This document shows positions 30,557 through 38,837 of a DNA stretch of 64,000 nucleotides, piece after piece. Below the pieces are notes generated by a model. The model did not search any database and was not told the DNA's origin. It saw nothing but the letters and a program-made list of their open reading frames with translations. The first letter of the stretch is position 1; each line of letters opens with the position of its first letter. Origin of the DNA: Streptosporangium subroseum (GTDB lineage: Bacteria; Actinomycetota; Actinomycetes; Streptosporangiales; Streptosporangiaceae); NCBI RefSeq assembly GCF_900188345.1, contig NZ_FZOD01000008.1, positions 1-64,000 of the forward strand. Direction: 5' to 3'. Made by a program: the position numbers and the translations under genes.

Positions 30557-31762
30557 TCAGCGGAGGCGGACGGGCAGGCCGGCCAAGCCGTTCATAATCA
30601 TGGACGGGACGCGGGTGAGGGAGTCGGCGGGGGCGTCAAGGCTGAGGGCGGGGAAGCGGTCGAGGAGGGCACCGATCGCGACGCGGGCCTCGAGGCGGGC
30701 GAGCGGTGCGCCGACGCAGTAGTGCAGGCCGTGGCCGAAGGCGGTGTGCCCGGTCTCCTGGCGGGTGACGTCGAGCCGGTCGGCCCCAGGGAACTGGGCG
30801 GGGTCGCGGTTGGCCGCGTTCAGGGACACGACCACGATCTCACCCGCGGCGATCGTCGTCCCGCCGACCTCGATGGGCTCGGCGGTCCAGTACGGCAGGG
30901 TGTTCTGCACCGGTCCGTCGTAGCGCAGCAGCTCCTCGATCGCGGGCTCCAGCAGGGCGGGGTCGGTACGCAGCAGGTCGAGCTGGCCGGGGTGGGTGAG
31001 CAGGGCGTGCACGCCGTTGGCGATCAGGTTGACCGTGGTCTCGTGCCCGGCGATGACCAGGAGGAACACCATCGAGGTCAGCTCGTCCTCGGTGAGCCGC
31101 TCCTCACCGTCGCGGGCGGCGATCAGGTCGGAGAGCAGGTCGTCCTGCGGGACGCGCCGCTTGTCCTTGATGAGCTCGTGGGTGAAGTCGAGGATCGCGA
31201 TGGCGGCCGCCTCGTACTCTTCGAAGCTGAAGATCCCGGGCGCCACGAGTGGCGTGCTCCAGTTACGGAAGTCCGCCCGGGACTCCGGGGGAATGCCCAG
31301 CAGCTCGCAGATGACGCCGATCGGCAGCGGGTAGGCCAGCGCGGTTATGAGGTCGGCGGACTCGACGCCGTCGAATGCGGCCAGCAACTCGTCGGTCATC
31401 TGCTGGATCCGTGGCGCGATCTTCTCGACCCTGCGCCGGGTGAACGCCGAGGTCACCAGCTTGCGCAACCGGGTGTGGTCCGGCGGGTCACTCATCAGCA
31501 TGTGCGTGTGGACGCCGCGTGCCACGTGCTCGGGAAGCATGCTCGCGTACACCCCGTTCTCCCAGCCTCCCTTGACCAGCCGCGGGTCCGACAGCAGCGC
31601 CCGGGCCTCGGCATGCCCGGTGACCAGCCATGCGGTGCGCCCCGTCGGCATCGTCACCGGATGTACGGGACCCTGCGCGGTGAGCTCGGCGTAGATGGCC
31701 TCGCGCTCTCCGTCGCGAACGGCCGTGAACGGGTCTCTGCTGGTGCCCGCAGGCGTGGACAT
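30557..31762 (-). CDS. Cytochrome P450
   Basis: 401 residues, a soluble bacterial class I P450. Landmarks are the I-helix VIAGHETTVNL, the ExxR motif in EELLRYDGPVQ, and the heme loop FGHGLHYCVGAPLARLE with the Cys ligand. The N-terminus (about residues 70-100) has HMLMSDPPDHTRLRKLVTSAF, the B'-C region common to CYP105/107-like enzymes. ATG31762 follows AAGGAG. No ferredoxin gene accompanies it, so redox partners come from elsewhere. Substrate unknown. Confidence 0.94.
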   Translation of the reverse strand: MSTPAGTSRDPFTAVRDGEREAIYAELTAQGPVHPVTMPTGRTAWLVTGHAEARALLSDPRLVKGGWENGVYASMLPEHVARGVHTHMLMSDPPDHTRLRKLVTSAFTRRRVEKIAPRIQQMTDELLAAFDGVESADLITALAYPLPIGVICELLGIPPESRADFRNWSTPLVAPGIFSFEEYEAAAIAILDFTHELIKDKRRVPQDDLLSDLIAARDGEERLTEDELTSMVFLLVIAGHETTVNLIANGVHALLTHPGQLDLLRTDPALLEPAIEELLRYDGPVQNTLPYWTAEPIEVGGTTIAAGEIVVVSLNAANRDPAQFPGADRLDVTRQETGHTAFGHGLHYCVGAPLARLEARVAIGALLDRFPALSLDAPADSLTRVPSMIMNGLAGLPVRLR

Positions 31763-32014
31763 AACGCTCCTTCGAGTCATGGACGATAGGCGATCAACCC
31801 GCCGTGGGCGGTGAGGATGCACCCGGGCGTACGGCCGCAAAGTGGCGACGAACACCGGCCCCAGCGCACGGACGCCGGGGCCAAGGGCAGGAATTCAAGC
31901 GGAGAATTCATAGCACACTTTGGGCGCTTGATGCCTATATGTCCACATAAGGAGCAGTTAAGGGCGGTCGAGTTCGGCACCCGAACCTTCAGGATCGGGT
32001 GGGACACTTCAACC

Positions 32015-32548
32015 ATGGATGCTGAGACGATGGAGAGCGGGACGCGGTCGGACGTGGCGATGCCCGCACGGATCGAGTCGGCCCACGGCTCAGGGTGGGT
32101 GCTGCGTTCCGCGGAGGCAGCGGAGGTCGAGGTGGTCGCGGAGCTGCGGGCCACGGTCATGCGTGCGGACCTGGAGCGACTCGGGCGGTTCGACGAGCAC
32201 CGGGTGCGACAGCGACTGCGCAACTCCTTCTCCACGCAGCACACGTCGATCATCATGGTCGACCATGAATTCGCAGGATGCGTCACGGTCCGACCTGCCG
32301 ACGGCGGGCAGTTGCTGGAGCACTTCTATCTTGCTCCGCACCATCAGGGCCGGGGGCTTGGATCGGCTGTCTTGCGCGCGATACTGGAGCGAGCCGACGC
32401 GCAGGGCATGATCGTCCGTTTGAACGTCTTGCAGGGCAGTGCCGCCCGTCGGCTCTACGAGCGCCACGGATTCGTCGTGGAAGCACAGGATCCGATCGAC
32501 CTTTTTCTGGTGCGTGCGCCGGGCGCGGGTACCGCCCCGAAAGCCTGA
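32015..32548 (+). CDS. GNAT-family N-acetyltransferase
   Basis: 177 residues. The acetyl-CoA binding motif A reads FYLAPHHQGRGLGSAVLRAI and motif B RLNVLQGSAARRLYERHGFVV. It acetylates an amine on a small molecule or protein; the target is not predictable. ATG32015 is the most likely start although no good ribosome site precedes it. It is divergent from the P450 gene with a 252-bp intergenic region (31763-32014) in which I see no further gene. Confidence 0.88.
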   Translation: MDAETMESGTRSDVAMPARIESAHGSGWVLRSAEAAEVEVVAELRATVMRADLERLGRFDEHRVRQRLRNSFSTQHTSIIMVDHEFAGCVTVRPADGGQLLEHFYLAPHHQGRGLGSAVLRAILERADAQGMIVRLNVLQGSAARRLYERHGFVVEAQDPIDLFLVRAPGAGTAPKA

Positions 32549-32668
32549 CCGGTACCGCCACCTTCCGGATACCTCATGCCTCCGGCGTAGGCTCTTCGTG
32601 CGCGTCGACCCGCGCCGCAAGGTCACGCCCGTCGGACCGCCCGGCGGTGCCGAACTTGTCGGCGCCGA

Positions 32669-32700
32669 GGCGATGAGTTTCCGCGGTGCCGCCGGTCCTA
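32669..32700 (+). promoter_or_regulatory. ECF-type promoter candidate upstream of the STAS gene
   Basis: GGCGATGAGTTTCCG (32669-32683), then 8 bp, then CCGGTC and CTA (to 32700). The same 15-mer, the same 8-bp gap and CCGGTC recur at 34206-34236 before the alpha/beta hydrolase gene. Only about 5 nt separate its end from ATG32706, so the transcript would be leaderless. Confidence 0.6.
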
Positions 32701-32705
32701 TCCAC

Positions 32706-33065
32706 ATGACGGCCTCCGCAACCTCCTTCGCCATCGGCGTGAAGATCACGCGTGCGGACATCCCTGTCCTGTGCGCCGACCTTGCCGAGCTGGTGCGCGG
32801 TCGCGGTGGCGGCGTCGTGGTCTGCGACGTGGCCGGCGTGCCCCACCCCGACGTGGTGACGGTCGAGGCGCTGGCCCGGTTGCGCCTGACCGCACGGCGA
32901 CACGGCTGGAGTCTGGTGGTCACCGGCGCCGGCCCGGACCTGCTCGAACTGGTGCGCCTGCTCGGATTGACCGACGCGTTAATCCAGGCAGGCCGGCAGC
33001 CCGAAGAGCGGAAACAGGCGGGTGGTGTCGAGGAAGTTGTTGACGGCCACGATTCGCCCCGCTGA
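32706..33065 (+). CDS. STAS-domain protein
   Basis: 119 residues. The central part, VVVCDVAGVPHPDVVTVEAL followed by ARLRLTARRHGWSLVVTGA and LLELVRLLGLTDAL, has the STAS fold pattern found in anti-sigma antagonists and actinobacterial orphan STAS proteins. The usual phosphorylatable Ser/Thr is not clear: VTVEAL supplies a Thr. Its last 87 bp overlap, on the opposite strand, the end of the ECF sigma factor gene. A promoter-like element shared with the hydrolase beyond the sigma gene suggests control by that sigma factor. Confidence 0.65.
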   Translation: MTASATSFAIGVKITRADIPVLCADLAELVRGRGGGVVVCDVAGVPHPDVVTVEALARLRLTARRHGWSLVVTGAGPDLLELVRLLGLTDALIQAGRQPEERKQAGGVEEVVDGHDSPR

Positions 33066-33956
33066 GATCTCCAGCACGATCAGCGCCCACGGGTCGTGCC
33101 CGGAGCCGCCGAGGCGGGGCCGGTACTGCCCGAACGCCGGCATGCCGTTGGCCGTCACCGGCACCAGGCGCGAGCCACGGCAGCCGCTGCCCGTACCGGC
33201 CATCCAGGCGGAGATGTCATCGCGGCCGCGCAGCCACAGCGGCAACGGCGGCATCGACAGCGTCGCGTCGTCATGCAGCAGCGTCGTCAGCGCCTCGAGG
33301 TCGTACTCCTCGAAGGCTTTCACATAACGGGTGAGCAGCGCCTTCTGCCCGTTGTCCAACGGATCGTGGACATCGGCGGCGGTGTCGGCGGTGGCGATGG
33401 TGGCCCGGGCCCGTTGGAGTGCGCTGTTGACGCCGGCTACCGAGGTGTCGAGCAGGTCGGCCACCTCCTGGGCCGACCAGGCGAGCACCTCCCGCAGGAT
33501 CAGCACGGCCCGCTGCCGAGGCGGCAGGTGCTGCAGCGCGGCGACGAACGCCAGCCGGATCGACTCGCGTTCGACGACCATGTTGGCCGGGTCGATACCC
33601 TCGGGCAGCACCCGGCTGTCCGGCACCGGGCCCACCCAGATCTGGTCGGGACGCGGCTCGCCCGGGTCGGTCGCGCGGCCGGACCCGGGCGGGCCGAGAT
33701 CCATGGGCCGGACCCGCAGTTGAGCGCTGGCGAGCATGTTCAGGCAGACGTTCGTCGCGATCCGGTACAGCCAGGACCGCAGCGCCGAGCGCCCTTCGAA
33801 CCGGTCGAAGCTGCGCCAGGCGCGGACAAAGGTGTCCTGCACGGCGTCCTCGGCCTCGAAGACGGACCCCAGCATCCGGTAGCAGTGCCCGGTCAGCTCA
33901 GGTCGGTACGCCTCCAGCTGCGACTCGATCGGTTCGCTGGTCGCCGTGTCATTCAC
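32979..33956 (-). CDS. ECF sigma factor with C-terminal SnoaL-like extension (SigX5/TIGR02960-type)
   Basis: 325 residues. Sigma-70 region 2 spans about residues 15-85 (LTGHCYRMLGSVFEAEDAVQ, FVRAWRSFDRFEGRSALRSW). Region 4 spans about 140-195 (LQHLPPRQRAVLILREVLAW, SAQEVADLLDTSVAGVNSAL). Residues from about 205 to the end form a SnoaL/NTF2-like domain (YVKAFEEYDLEALTTLLHDD, then WALIVLEISAGRIVAVNNFL). Such extensions tune sigma activity in place of a separate anti-sigma. GTG33956 is the likely start. Flanked by two genes carrying the same promoter-like motif. Confidence 0.9.
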   Translation of the reverse strand: MNDTATSEPIESQLEAYRPELTGHCYRMLGSVFEAEDAVQDTFVRAWRSFDRFEGRSALRSWLYRIATNVCLNMLASAQLRVRPMDLGPPGSGRATDPGEPRPDQIWVGPVPDSRVLPEGIDPANMVVERESIRLAFVAALQHLPPRQRAVLILREVLAWSAQEVADLLDTSVAGVNSALQRARATIATADTAADVHDPLDNGQKALLTRYVKAFEEYDLEALTTLLHDDATLSMPPLPLWLRGRDDISAWMAGTGSGCRGSRLVPVTANGMPAFGQYRPRLGGSGHDPWALIVLEISAGRIVAVNNFLDTTRLFPLFGLPACLD

Positions 33957-33996
33957 CCTGACGAACCTAGCGGAGCATCCTGCAGCGGGCGAGACC

Positions 33997-34108
33997 GAAT
34001 TCTCGGCGGCGAGGCGGCGGCTCCTCCTCCGCCACTCACCTCTGGCGCAACTGAGTTCCCGGCGGCGAAGCGGCGGTTTCCCCCGGCCACTCACCTCTGG
34101 CACAGGGG
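33997..34108. repeat. Two tandem 56-bp units upstream of the sigma gene
   Basis: Units starting at 33997 (GAATTCTCGGCGGCGA) and 34053 (GAGTTCCCGGCGGCGA) both end in CCACTCACCTCTGGC followed by A-rich bases, with several substitutions and one indel between them. They lie 40-150 bp upstream of the ECF sigma start, in its promoter region. Confidence 0.75.
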
Positions 34109-34205
34109 CGGGGCGCACCGCACCCGTTAGGGCACTCACCCCACCGCGCCGGGTACCTCATGGCGTTGACGCTTCCGAACGCGCCCGAAAAATCGTCCCT
34201 CCGCC

Positions 34206-34236
34206 GGCGATGAGTTTCCGGTGCCCGTCCGGTCTA
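34206..34236 (+). promoter_or_regulatory. ECF-type promoter candidate upstream of the alpha/beta hydrolase gene
   Basis: GGCGATGAGTTTCCG (34206-34220), an 8-bp gap, then CCGGTCTA (34229-34236). It matches the element at 32669-32700 in both sequence and spacing and lies 40 bp before ATG34277. Confidence 0.6.
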
Positions 34237-34276
34237 TACGGGCGTCACATCGACCGGAAATGCACAAGGAGTCATC

Positions 34277-35107
34277 ATGACCGCCACGGAGTGGACCGCA
34301 GAAAGCGCCGGTTCGGGTCAGTACGCCGACGTCAACGGCATCAACCTGTACTACGAGACGTACGGGGCGGGACGCCCGATGATCCTGCTGCACGGAGGCC
34401 TCGGCTCGGGTGAGATGTTCGGGCCGATCCTTCCCGCCCTGGCCGACCACCACCAGGTCATCGTCGTCGACCTGCAGGGGCACGGCCGGACCGCCGACAT
34501 CGACCGGCCGCTCGACGTCCGGCTGATGGCCGACGACGTCGCCGCGCTCATCGACCACCTCGGCCTGCGGAAGCCGGACGTGGTCGGCTACTCCCTCGGC
34601 GGCGGGGTGGCGTTCCAGGTCGCGATCAGACACCCGGAGAAGGTGGGTCGCCTGGTCGCGGCCTCGGCGAACATCAGCCGCGACGCCATCTACCCGGAGA
34701 TCCTCCAGCAGCAGGGCCAGGTGAGCGGGGCGGCAGCCGAATACATGAAGGACACCCCGATGTACGAGCTCTACCAGCGGGTGGCGCCTCGTCCCGAGGA
34801 CTTCCCGCGGCTGCTCGACAAGATCGGCGAGGCGATGGCGGAGGACTTCGACTTCTCCGAAGAAGTCCGCGGCCTGCGGATGCCGACGCTCGTGGTCGCC
34901 GCCGATGCCGACATGGCACCGCCGAGCCACTACGTCGAGGTCTTCAAACTCCTCGACGGTGGCCTGCGCGACGGTGGCTGGATGGGCGAGGCTCGGCCCA
35001 AGGGCGGTCACGCACTGGCGATCCTGCCCGGTCTCACGCATTACGACATCTTCCTGTCCCCGCTTCTCGCAGCGGTCACCCTCGCCTTCCTCGACCAGGA
35101 GAGCTGA
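34277..35107 (+). CDS. Alpha/beta hydrolase
   Basis: 276 residues of the alpha/beta hydrolase fold. The oxyanion region is ILLHGGLGSGEMFGP, the nucleophile elbow GYSLGGGVAFQ, the acid lies in VVAADADMAPP, and the histidine in LPGLTHYDIF. ATG34277 follows CAAGGAG. The lid region (about 150-200) is short and acidic. Esterase, lactonase or haloperoxidase-like chemistry is possible. It appears to be a target of the adjacent ECF sigma factor on the basis of its promoter motif. Confidence 0.9.
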   Translation: MTATEWTAESAGSGQYADVNGINLYYETYGAGRPMILLHGGLGSGEMFGPILPALADHHQVIVVDLQGHGRTADIDRPLDVRLMADDVAALIDHLGLRKPDVVGYSLGGGVAFQVAIRHPEKVGRLVAASANISRDAIYPEILQQQGQVSGAAAEYMKDTPMYELYQRVAPRPEDFPRLLDKIGEAMAEDFDFSEEVRGLRMPTLVVAADADMAPPSHYVEVFKLLDGGLRDGGWMGEARPKGGHALAILPGLTHYDIFLSPLLAAVTLAFLDQES

Positions 35108-35170
35108 GTCGGCTCGCCCCGCCGGCGACTTTTCGAGTCGGCCGTCGGCGGCTTGCCGTCCACCGCTCGC

Positions 35171-35244
35171 TCACTCAAAGGCGGACTCGGCCTGGTGCGG
35201 CCGCACCGTGTTGTACTCCGCCGCCCACGCATCCGACGTGTCCT
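35171..35244 (-). pseudogene. IS3/IS481-type transposase C-terminal remnant
   Basis: The minus strand reads DAWAAEYNTVRPHQAESAF then a stop (35171-35173). WxxEYNTxRPHQA is the hallmark tail of the DDE integrase core of these insertion sequence families. No upstream transposase portion or inverted repeats were seen, so only about 25 codons survive. Confidence 0.65.
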
Positions 35245-35256
35245 GGGCGGATGACA

Positions 35257-36123
35257 CTATCGGCGGGCGCACTGCCAGCGCGCCCTGTACTCGCGCGGGG
35301 ACATGCCCTTCAGCTCCCGGAAGCGGCGGTTGAAGTTCGACAGGTTGGGATAGCCGCAGTCGGCGGCGATGGCGGAGATGCGGCGATCGGTCTCCCTCAA
35401 CAGCCGGCATGCGGCGTTGACCCGCAGCATGTTGAGGTAGCCGGTGATCGTGGCGCCGGTGGTGCGGCGGAAGAGCCGGCTGACCGAGGCCGGGGCCATA
35501 TGGACGGCGCGGGCGACGGCCTCCAGTGTGACCGGCCCGGCGTACTCCTCGTTGAGCAGTCGTACGATCGCGTCGATGCGGTCGCGCGTGGATCCGTTCA
35601 GCGATGGGATGTACTGATCGCCGGCGAGCGGGCGCGCCTCGGCGCAGCGTGACAGCCGGACGAGGGCGTCGAGCAGTGCGAGGGTCCGCTCGGGCGGTGG
35701 AAGCGCGCCGAACTCCCCTGGTTCCACGGCGTACGAGGGAAAACTCAGCCCTCGCGCCGAGCGTTCCAGCAGCGAGGCCACCCGGGCGAACTCGGGCCGG
35801 TCGAAGAAGTCCCGTCCCAGGAAGTCACGACGGAACTGGACGACGATCGCCTCGTGTCGGCCGTGACCGGGAATCGACTGGTACGTGTGCGGCATCTCGG
35901 GGCCGATCAGGGTCAGGTCGCCGGGACCGTACTCCTCGACGCAGTCGCCCACGAACCGGGTGCCGCTGCCGCGGGTGATCAGGGTCAGTTCGAATTCAGG
36001 GTGGAAGTGCCAGGCGAAGCGAAAATGCGACCCCTGCCGGACGTGCAGCGTCCAGGAGAGCTGGGTCGTGGCCTCGATGTGCTCGAGAATCGCGCGCATC
36101 GGTGCTCCGAATCCGATGGTCAT
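35257..36123 (-). CDS. AraC-family transcriptional regulator
   Basis: 288 residues. The N-terminal cupin (about 20-110: FRFAWHFHPEFELTLI with GPGDLTLIGPEMPHTY) binds an effector such as a sugar. The C-terminal domain (about 190-288) carries two helix-turn-helix motifs: VTLEAVARAVHMAPASVSRL and ISAIAADCGYPNLSNFNRRF. It is divergent from a phytanoyl-CoA-type dioxygenase gene with a 64-bp shared promoter region, and next to a sugar ABC operon, so regulation of that locus is likely. Confidence 0.9.
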   Translation of the reverse strand: MTIGFGAPMRAILEHIEATTQLSWTLHVRQGSHFRFAWHFHPEFELTLITRGSGTRFVGDCVEEYGPGDLTLIGPEMPHTYQSIPGHGRHEAIVVQFRRDFLGRDFFDRPEFARVASLLERSARGLSFPSYAVEPGEFGALPPPERTLALLDALVRLSRCAEARPLAGDQYIPSLNGSTRDRIDAIVRLLNEEYAGPVTLEAVARAVHMAPASVSRLFRRTTGATITGYLNMLRVNAACRLLRETDRRISAIAADCGYPNLSNFNRRFRELKGMSPREYRARWQCARR

Positions 36124-36187
36124 GAAAGTATCAGAACTGGTCATCCGCCGCGTGGCCGGACGGCGCGGGTGCGGAGAGGCTGGTCGC

Positions 36188-37024
36188 ATGACGGTCACCC
36201 ATCACGATCTCAAGTCCCGATACGACCTCGACGCCGCCGCGGTGCGGTATTTCGACGACAACGGCTTCGTGAAGCTGCCCGGCGTGCTGGACGCCGGGAC
36301 GATCGCGGCGTACGAACCCGAGATCACCTCCAAGGTCGTCGAGCTGAACACCCAGCACCTGCCCCTCGCGGAACGCGACACCTACGGCAAGGCGTTCCTC
36401 CAGGTCACCAACCTGTGGCGGCACAGCGACCTGGTCCGCGAGTTCGTCTTCTCCCCGCGCCTGGCCCGCATCGCGGCCGAACTCCTCGGCGTCGCCGGCG
36501 TCCGGCTCTACCATGACCAGGCACTGTACAAGGAGTCCGGCGGCGGGATCACCCCCTGGCACGCCGACCAGTACTACTGGCCCCTGGCCACCGACCGCAC
36601 CGTGACGGTCTGGGTCCCCCTGCAGGAGACGCCGGCCGAGATGGGGCCGCTGGCCTTCGCCGCGGGCAGCCATCGCTTCGAGTACGGCCGTGACCTGCCC
36701 ATCAGCGACGAGTCCGAGCGCGAACTCCAGCAGGGGCTCGCCGAGCAGAACTTCCCGCCCGTCGAGACGCCCTACCGGCTCGGCGAGGTGAGCTACCACC
36801 TTGGGTGGACGTTTCACCACGCCGCGCCGAACCGGTCGGGCGTCCCGCGCAGGGTCATGACCGTGATCTACATGGACGCCGATATCACCGTCTCCCAGCC
36901 GATGAACGACAACCAGCGGCACGACCTGCGCTCGTGGATGTCCGGAGCCGAGGTCGGTGCCGTCCCGGAAACTCCGCTCAACCCCGTCCTGTACCGGGCC
37001 CGCGGCGGCGCGCAGACGGGTTAG
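36188..37024 (+). CDS. Phytanoyl-CoA dioxygenase (PhyH) family protein
   Basis: 278 residues, Fe(II)/2-oxoglutarate-dependent double-stranded beta-helix oxygenase. The metal ligands are His and Asp in TPWHADQYYWPL and a distal His in WTFHHAAPNRSG with the nearby Arg for 2-oxoglutarate. Members paired with AraC regulators and sugar transporters in actinomycetes are common, but their substrate is not known. GGAGAGG lies before ATG36188. Confidence 0.9.
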   Translation: MTVTHHDLKSRYDLDAAAVRYFDDNGFVKLPGVLDAGTIAAYEPEITSKVVELNTQHLPLAERDTYGKAFLQVTNLWRHSDLVREFVFSPRLARIAAELLGVAGVRLYHDQALYKESGGGITPWHADQYYWPLATDRTVTVWVPLQETPAEMGPLAFAAGSHRFEYGRDLPISDESERELQQGLAEQNFPPVETPYRLGEVSYHLGWTFHHAAPNRSGVPRRVMTVIYMDADITVSQPMNDNQRHDLRSWMSGAEVGAVPETPLNPVLYRARGGAQTG

Positions 37025-37086
37025 CCATCCGGCAGGGTGACCGGCTCCCCGGTGACGAACGGATCGGGTGCGGCAGCCGCGGGGCG

Positions 37087-37920
37087 TCATTCCCCGGCCA
37101 GGCCGGTGTGGGCGACGCCGCGGATGATCTGGCGCTGGAAGAACACGAAGATGATGAGCAGCGGCAGGCCGGCCAGGACCACGGAGGCCATGATCTGCGC
37201 GTAGCGCACGCCGAAGGTGCCCTGCACCACGTTGGCCAGTCCGACCGGCAGGGTCATCGTGTTCGGGTCGGTGGAGACCAGGAACGGCCAGAGGAAGTTG
37301 TTCCAGGTCGTGATGAACGTGAAGATCGCCACCGCGGCGAGCACCGGGCGCGAGAGGGGAAGCACGATCATGAAGAACACCCGCCAGCGGCCGGCCCCGT
37401 CGACGAACGCGGCCTGTTCCAGCTCCGGCGGCACGCCCTGGAAGAACTTGTAGAGGATGTACACGATGACGGGCGCGGCGACCTGCGGCAGGATGATGCC
37501 CCACCAGGTGTCGACCATCCCCAGCGTGACCATCTCGGCGAACAGCGGGGCGATCAGCACCTGCGGGGGGACCATGATCCCCGCGAGGATCGCGACGAAC
37601 AGCACGCGCTGCCCCTGGAACCGGGTGCGTGCGAAGCCGTACGCCGCCATCGCCGAGAACAGCACGGTCAGAAACGTCACGATGACCGCGGTGACCGTGG
37701 AGTTGATCGCCCACTTGACGATGCCGCCGGTGCCCAGGACCAGGCCGTAGGCGTCGAGGGTGACCTCGCTGCCGAACCACGTCAGCGGAAGCCTGGTGGT
37801 GTCGGCCTCGGGCTTGAGCGAGGTGGCGACCGCCCAGGCGATGGGTGCGAGCCAGATCACGGCGAGCACCCCGGTGATCGCCAGCAGGATCAGCTGGCCG
37901 GGGCTGAACCTCTTGGTCAT
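37087..37920 (-). CDS. Carbohydrate ABC transporter permease, MalG type
   Basis: 277 residues with six membrane helices. The EAA loop that contacts the ATPase reads LEQAAFVDGAGRWRVFFMIV. Final gene of the operon that begins with the arabinofuranosidase; its ATG overlaps the previous permease stop by 4 nt (ATGA). No ATPase gene is in the operon, so a shared MsiK-type ATPase elsewhere would energise it, as is usual in actinomycetes. Confidence 0.93.
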   Translation of the reverse strand: MTKRFSPGQLILLAITGVLAVIWLAPIAWAVATSLKPEADTTRLPLTWFGSEVTLDAYGLVLGTGGIVKWAINSTVTAVIVTFLTVLFSAMAAYGFARTRFQGQRVLFVAILAGIMVPPQVLIAPLFAEMVTLGMVDTWWGIILPQVAAPVIVYILYKFFQGVPPELEQAAFVDGAGRWRVFFMIVLPLSRPVLAAVAIFTFITTWNNFLWPFLVSTDPNTMTLPVGLANVVQGTFGVRYAQIMASVVLAGLPLLIIFVFFQRQIIRGVAHTGLAGE

Positions 37921-38837
37921 CGGAGAGACTCCTCGCGCTTGCGGAGCAGCCGGAGCTGCACCAGGGATACGGCGACGATCAGAATGAAAAGGATGTAGGA
38001 GACGGCGGAGGCGTAGCCGACGCGATAGCCTGTGAAGCCGATGTCGTAGGCGTACTCGATGATCGGGCGGGTGGAGTCCTCCGGTCCTCCGCCGGTCATC
38101 AGGTAGATCTGGTCGAAGACCTTCAGCGAGGCCAGCAGTTGCAGCACCACGACGAGACCGGTGGTACGGCGCAGCATCGGCAGCGTGATCGAGCGCAACT
38201 TGTCCCAGGCCGAGGCGCCGTCGATCGAGGCGGCCTCGTAGAGCTGCTCGGGGATGCTCTGCAGGGCGGCCAGGTAGAGCAGGAAGTTGAAGCCGACCGT
38301 CCACCAGACGGTGGTCATCACGACCGACCACATCGCCATGTTCGGATCGCCCAGCCAGAGGCTGTCGGTCCCGAGCGTCCCGTTGAGGAGGCCGAAGCCG
38401 GGCTGGTAGATCATCTGCCGCCAGAGCACCGCGACCACGGCGGAGGGCAGCAGGAACGGCGCGAAGAACGACAGCCGCCACAGCCAGCGCATGAAACGCA
38501 GGTTGTGCACCAGCAGGGCGAACACCAGCCCCAGGATGACCAGGGGCACGGTGCTCAGCACGGTGAACAGCACCGTGTTCCAGAGGGAACGCCACATCCT
38601 GGGGTCGCCGAACGCCTCGGCGTAGTTGGCGAAACCGACGAACCCGTCGTTGGACCCGGCGATGTTGACGCTGGACAGGCTCATCTGCAATCCCAGCAGC
38701 AACGGCCAGACCAGGAAGGCGACGTACACCACCAGGAACGGCGCGATGAACAGCATTCCGTGCTGGGTCCAGGGGCGTGCCGCCTTGGCCTTCGCGACCG
38801 GCGCGGTGGTGGCGGGGGCGGCGACGGTGGTCGTCAT
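37917..38837 (-). CDS. Carbohydrate ABC transporter permease, MalF type
   Basis: 306 residues with six core membrane helices after a hydrophilic Ala/Thr-rich N-terminal tail. The EAA motif reads YEAASIDGASAWDKLRSITL. The start overlaps the stop of the binding-protein gene (TGATG), and the end overlaps the next permease. Forms the transmembrane pore with the MalG-type partner. Confidence 0.93.
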   Translation of the reverse strand: MTTTVAAPATTAPVAKAKAARPWTQHGMLFIAPFLVVYVAFLVWPLLLGLQMSLSSVNIAGSNDGFVGFANYAEAFGDPRMWRSLWNTVLFTVLSTVPLVILGLVFALLVHNLRFMRWLWRLSFFAPFLLPSAVVAVLWRQMIYQPGFGLLNGTLGTDSLWLGDPNMAMWSVVMTTVWWTVGFNFLLYLAALQSIPEQLYEAASIDGASAWDKLRSITLPMLRRTTGLVVVLQLLASLKVFDQIYLMTGGGPEDSTRPIIEYAYDIGFTGYRVGYASAVSYILFILIVAVSLVQLRLLRKREESLR

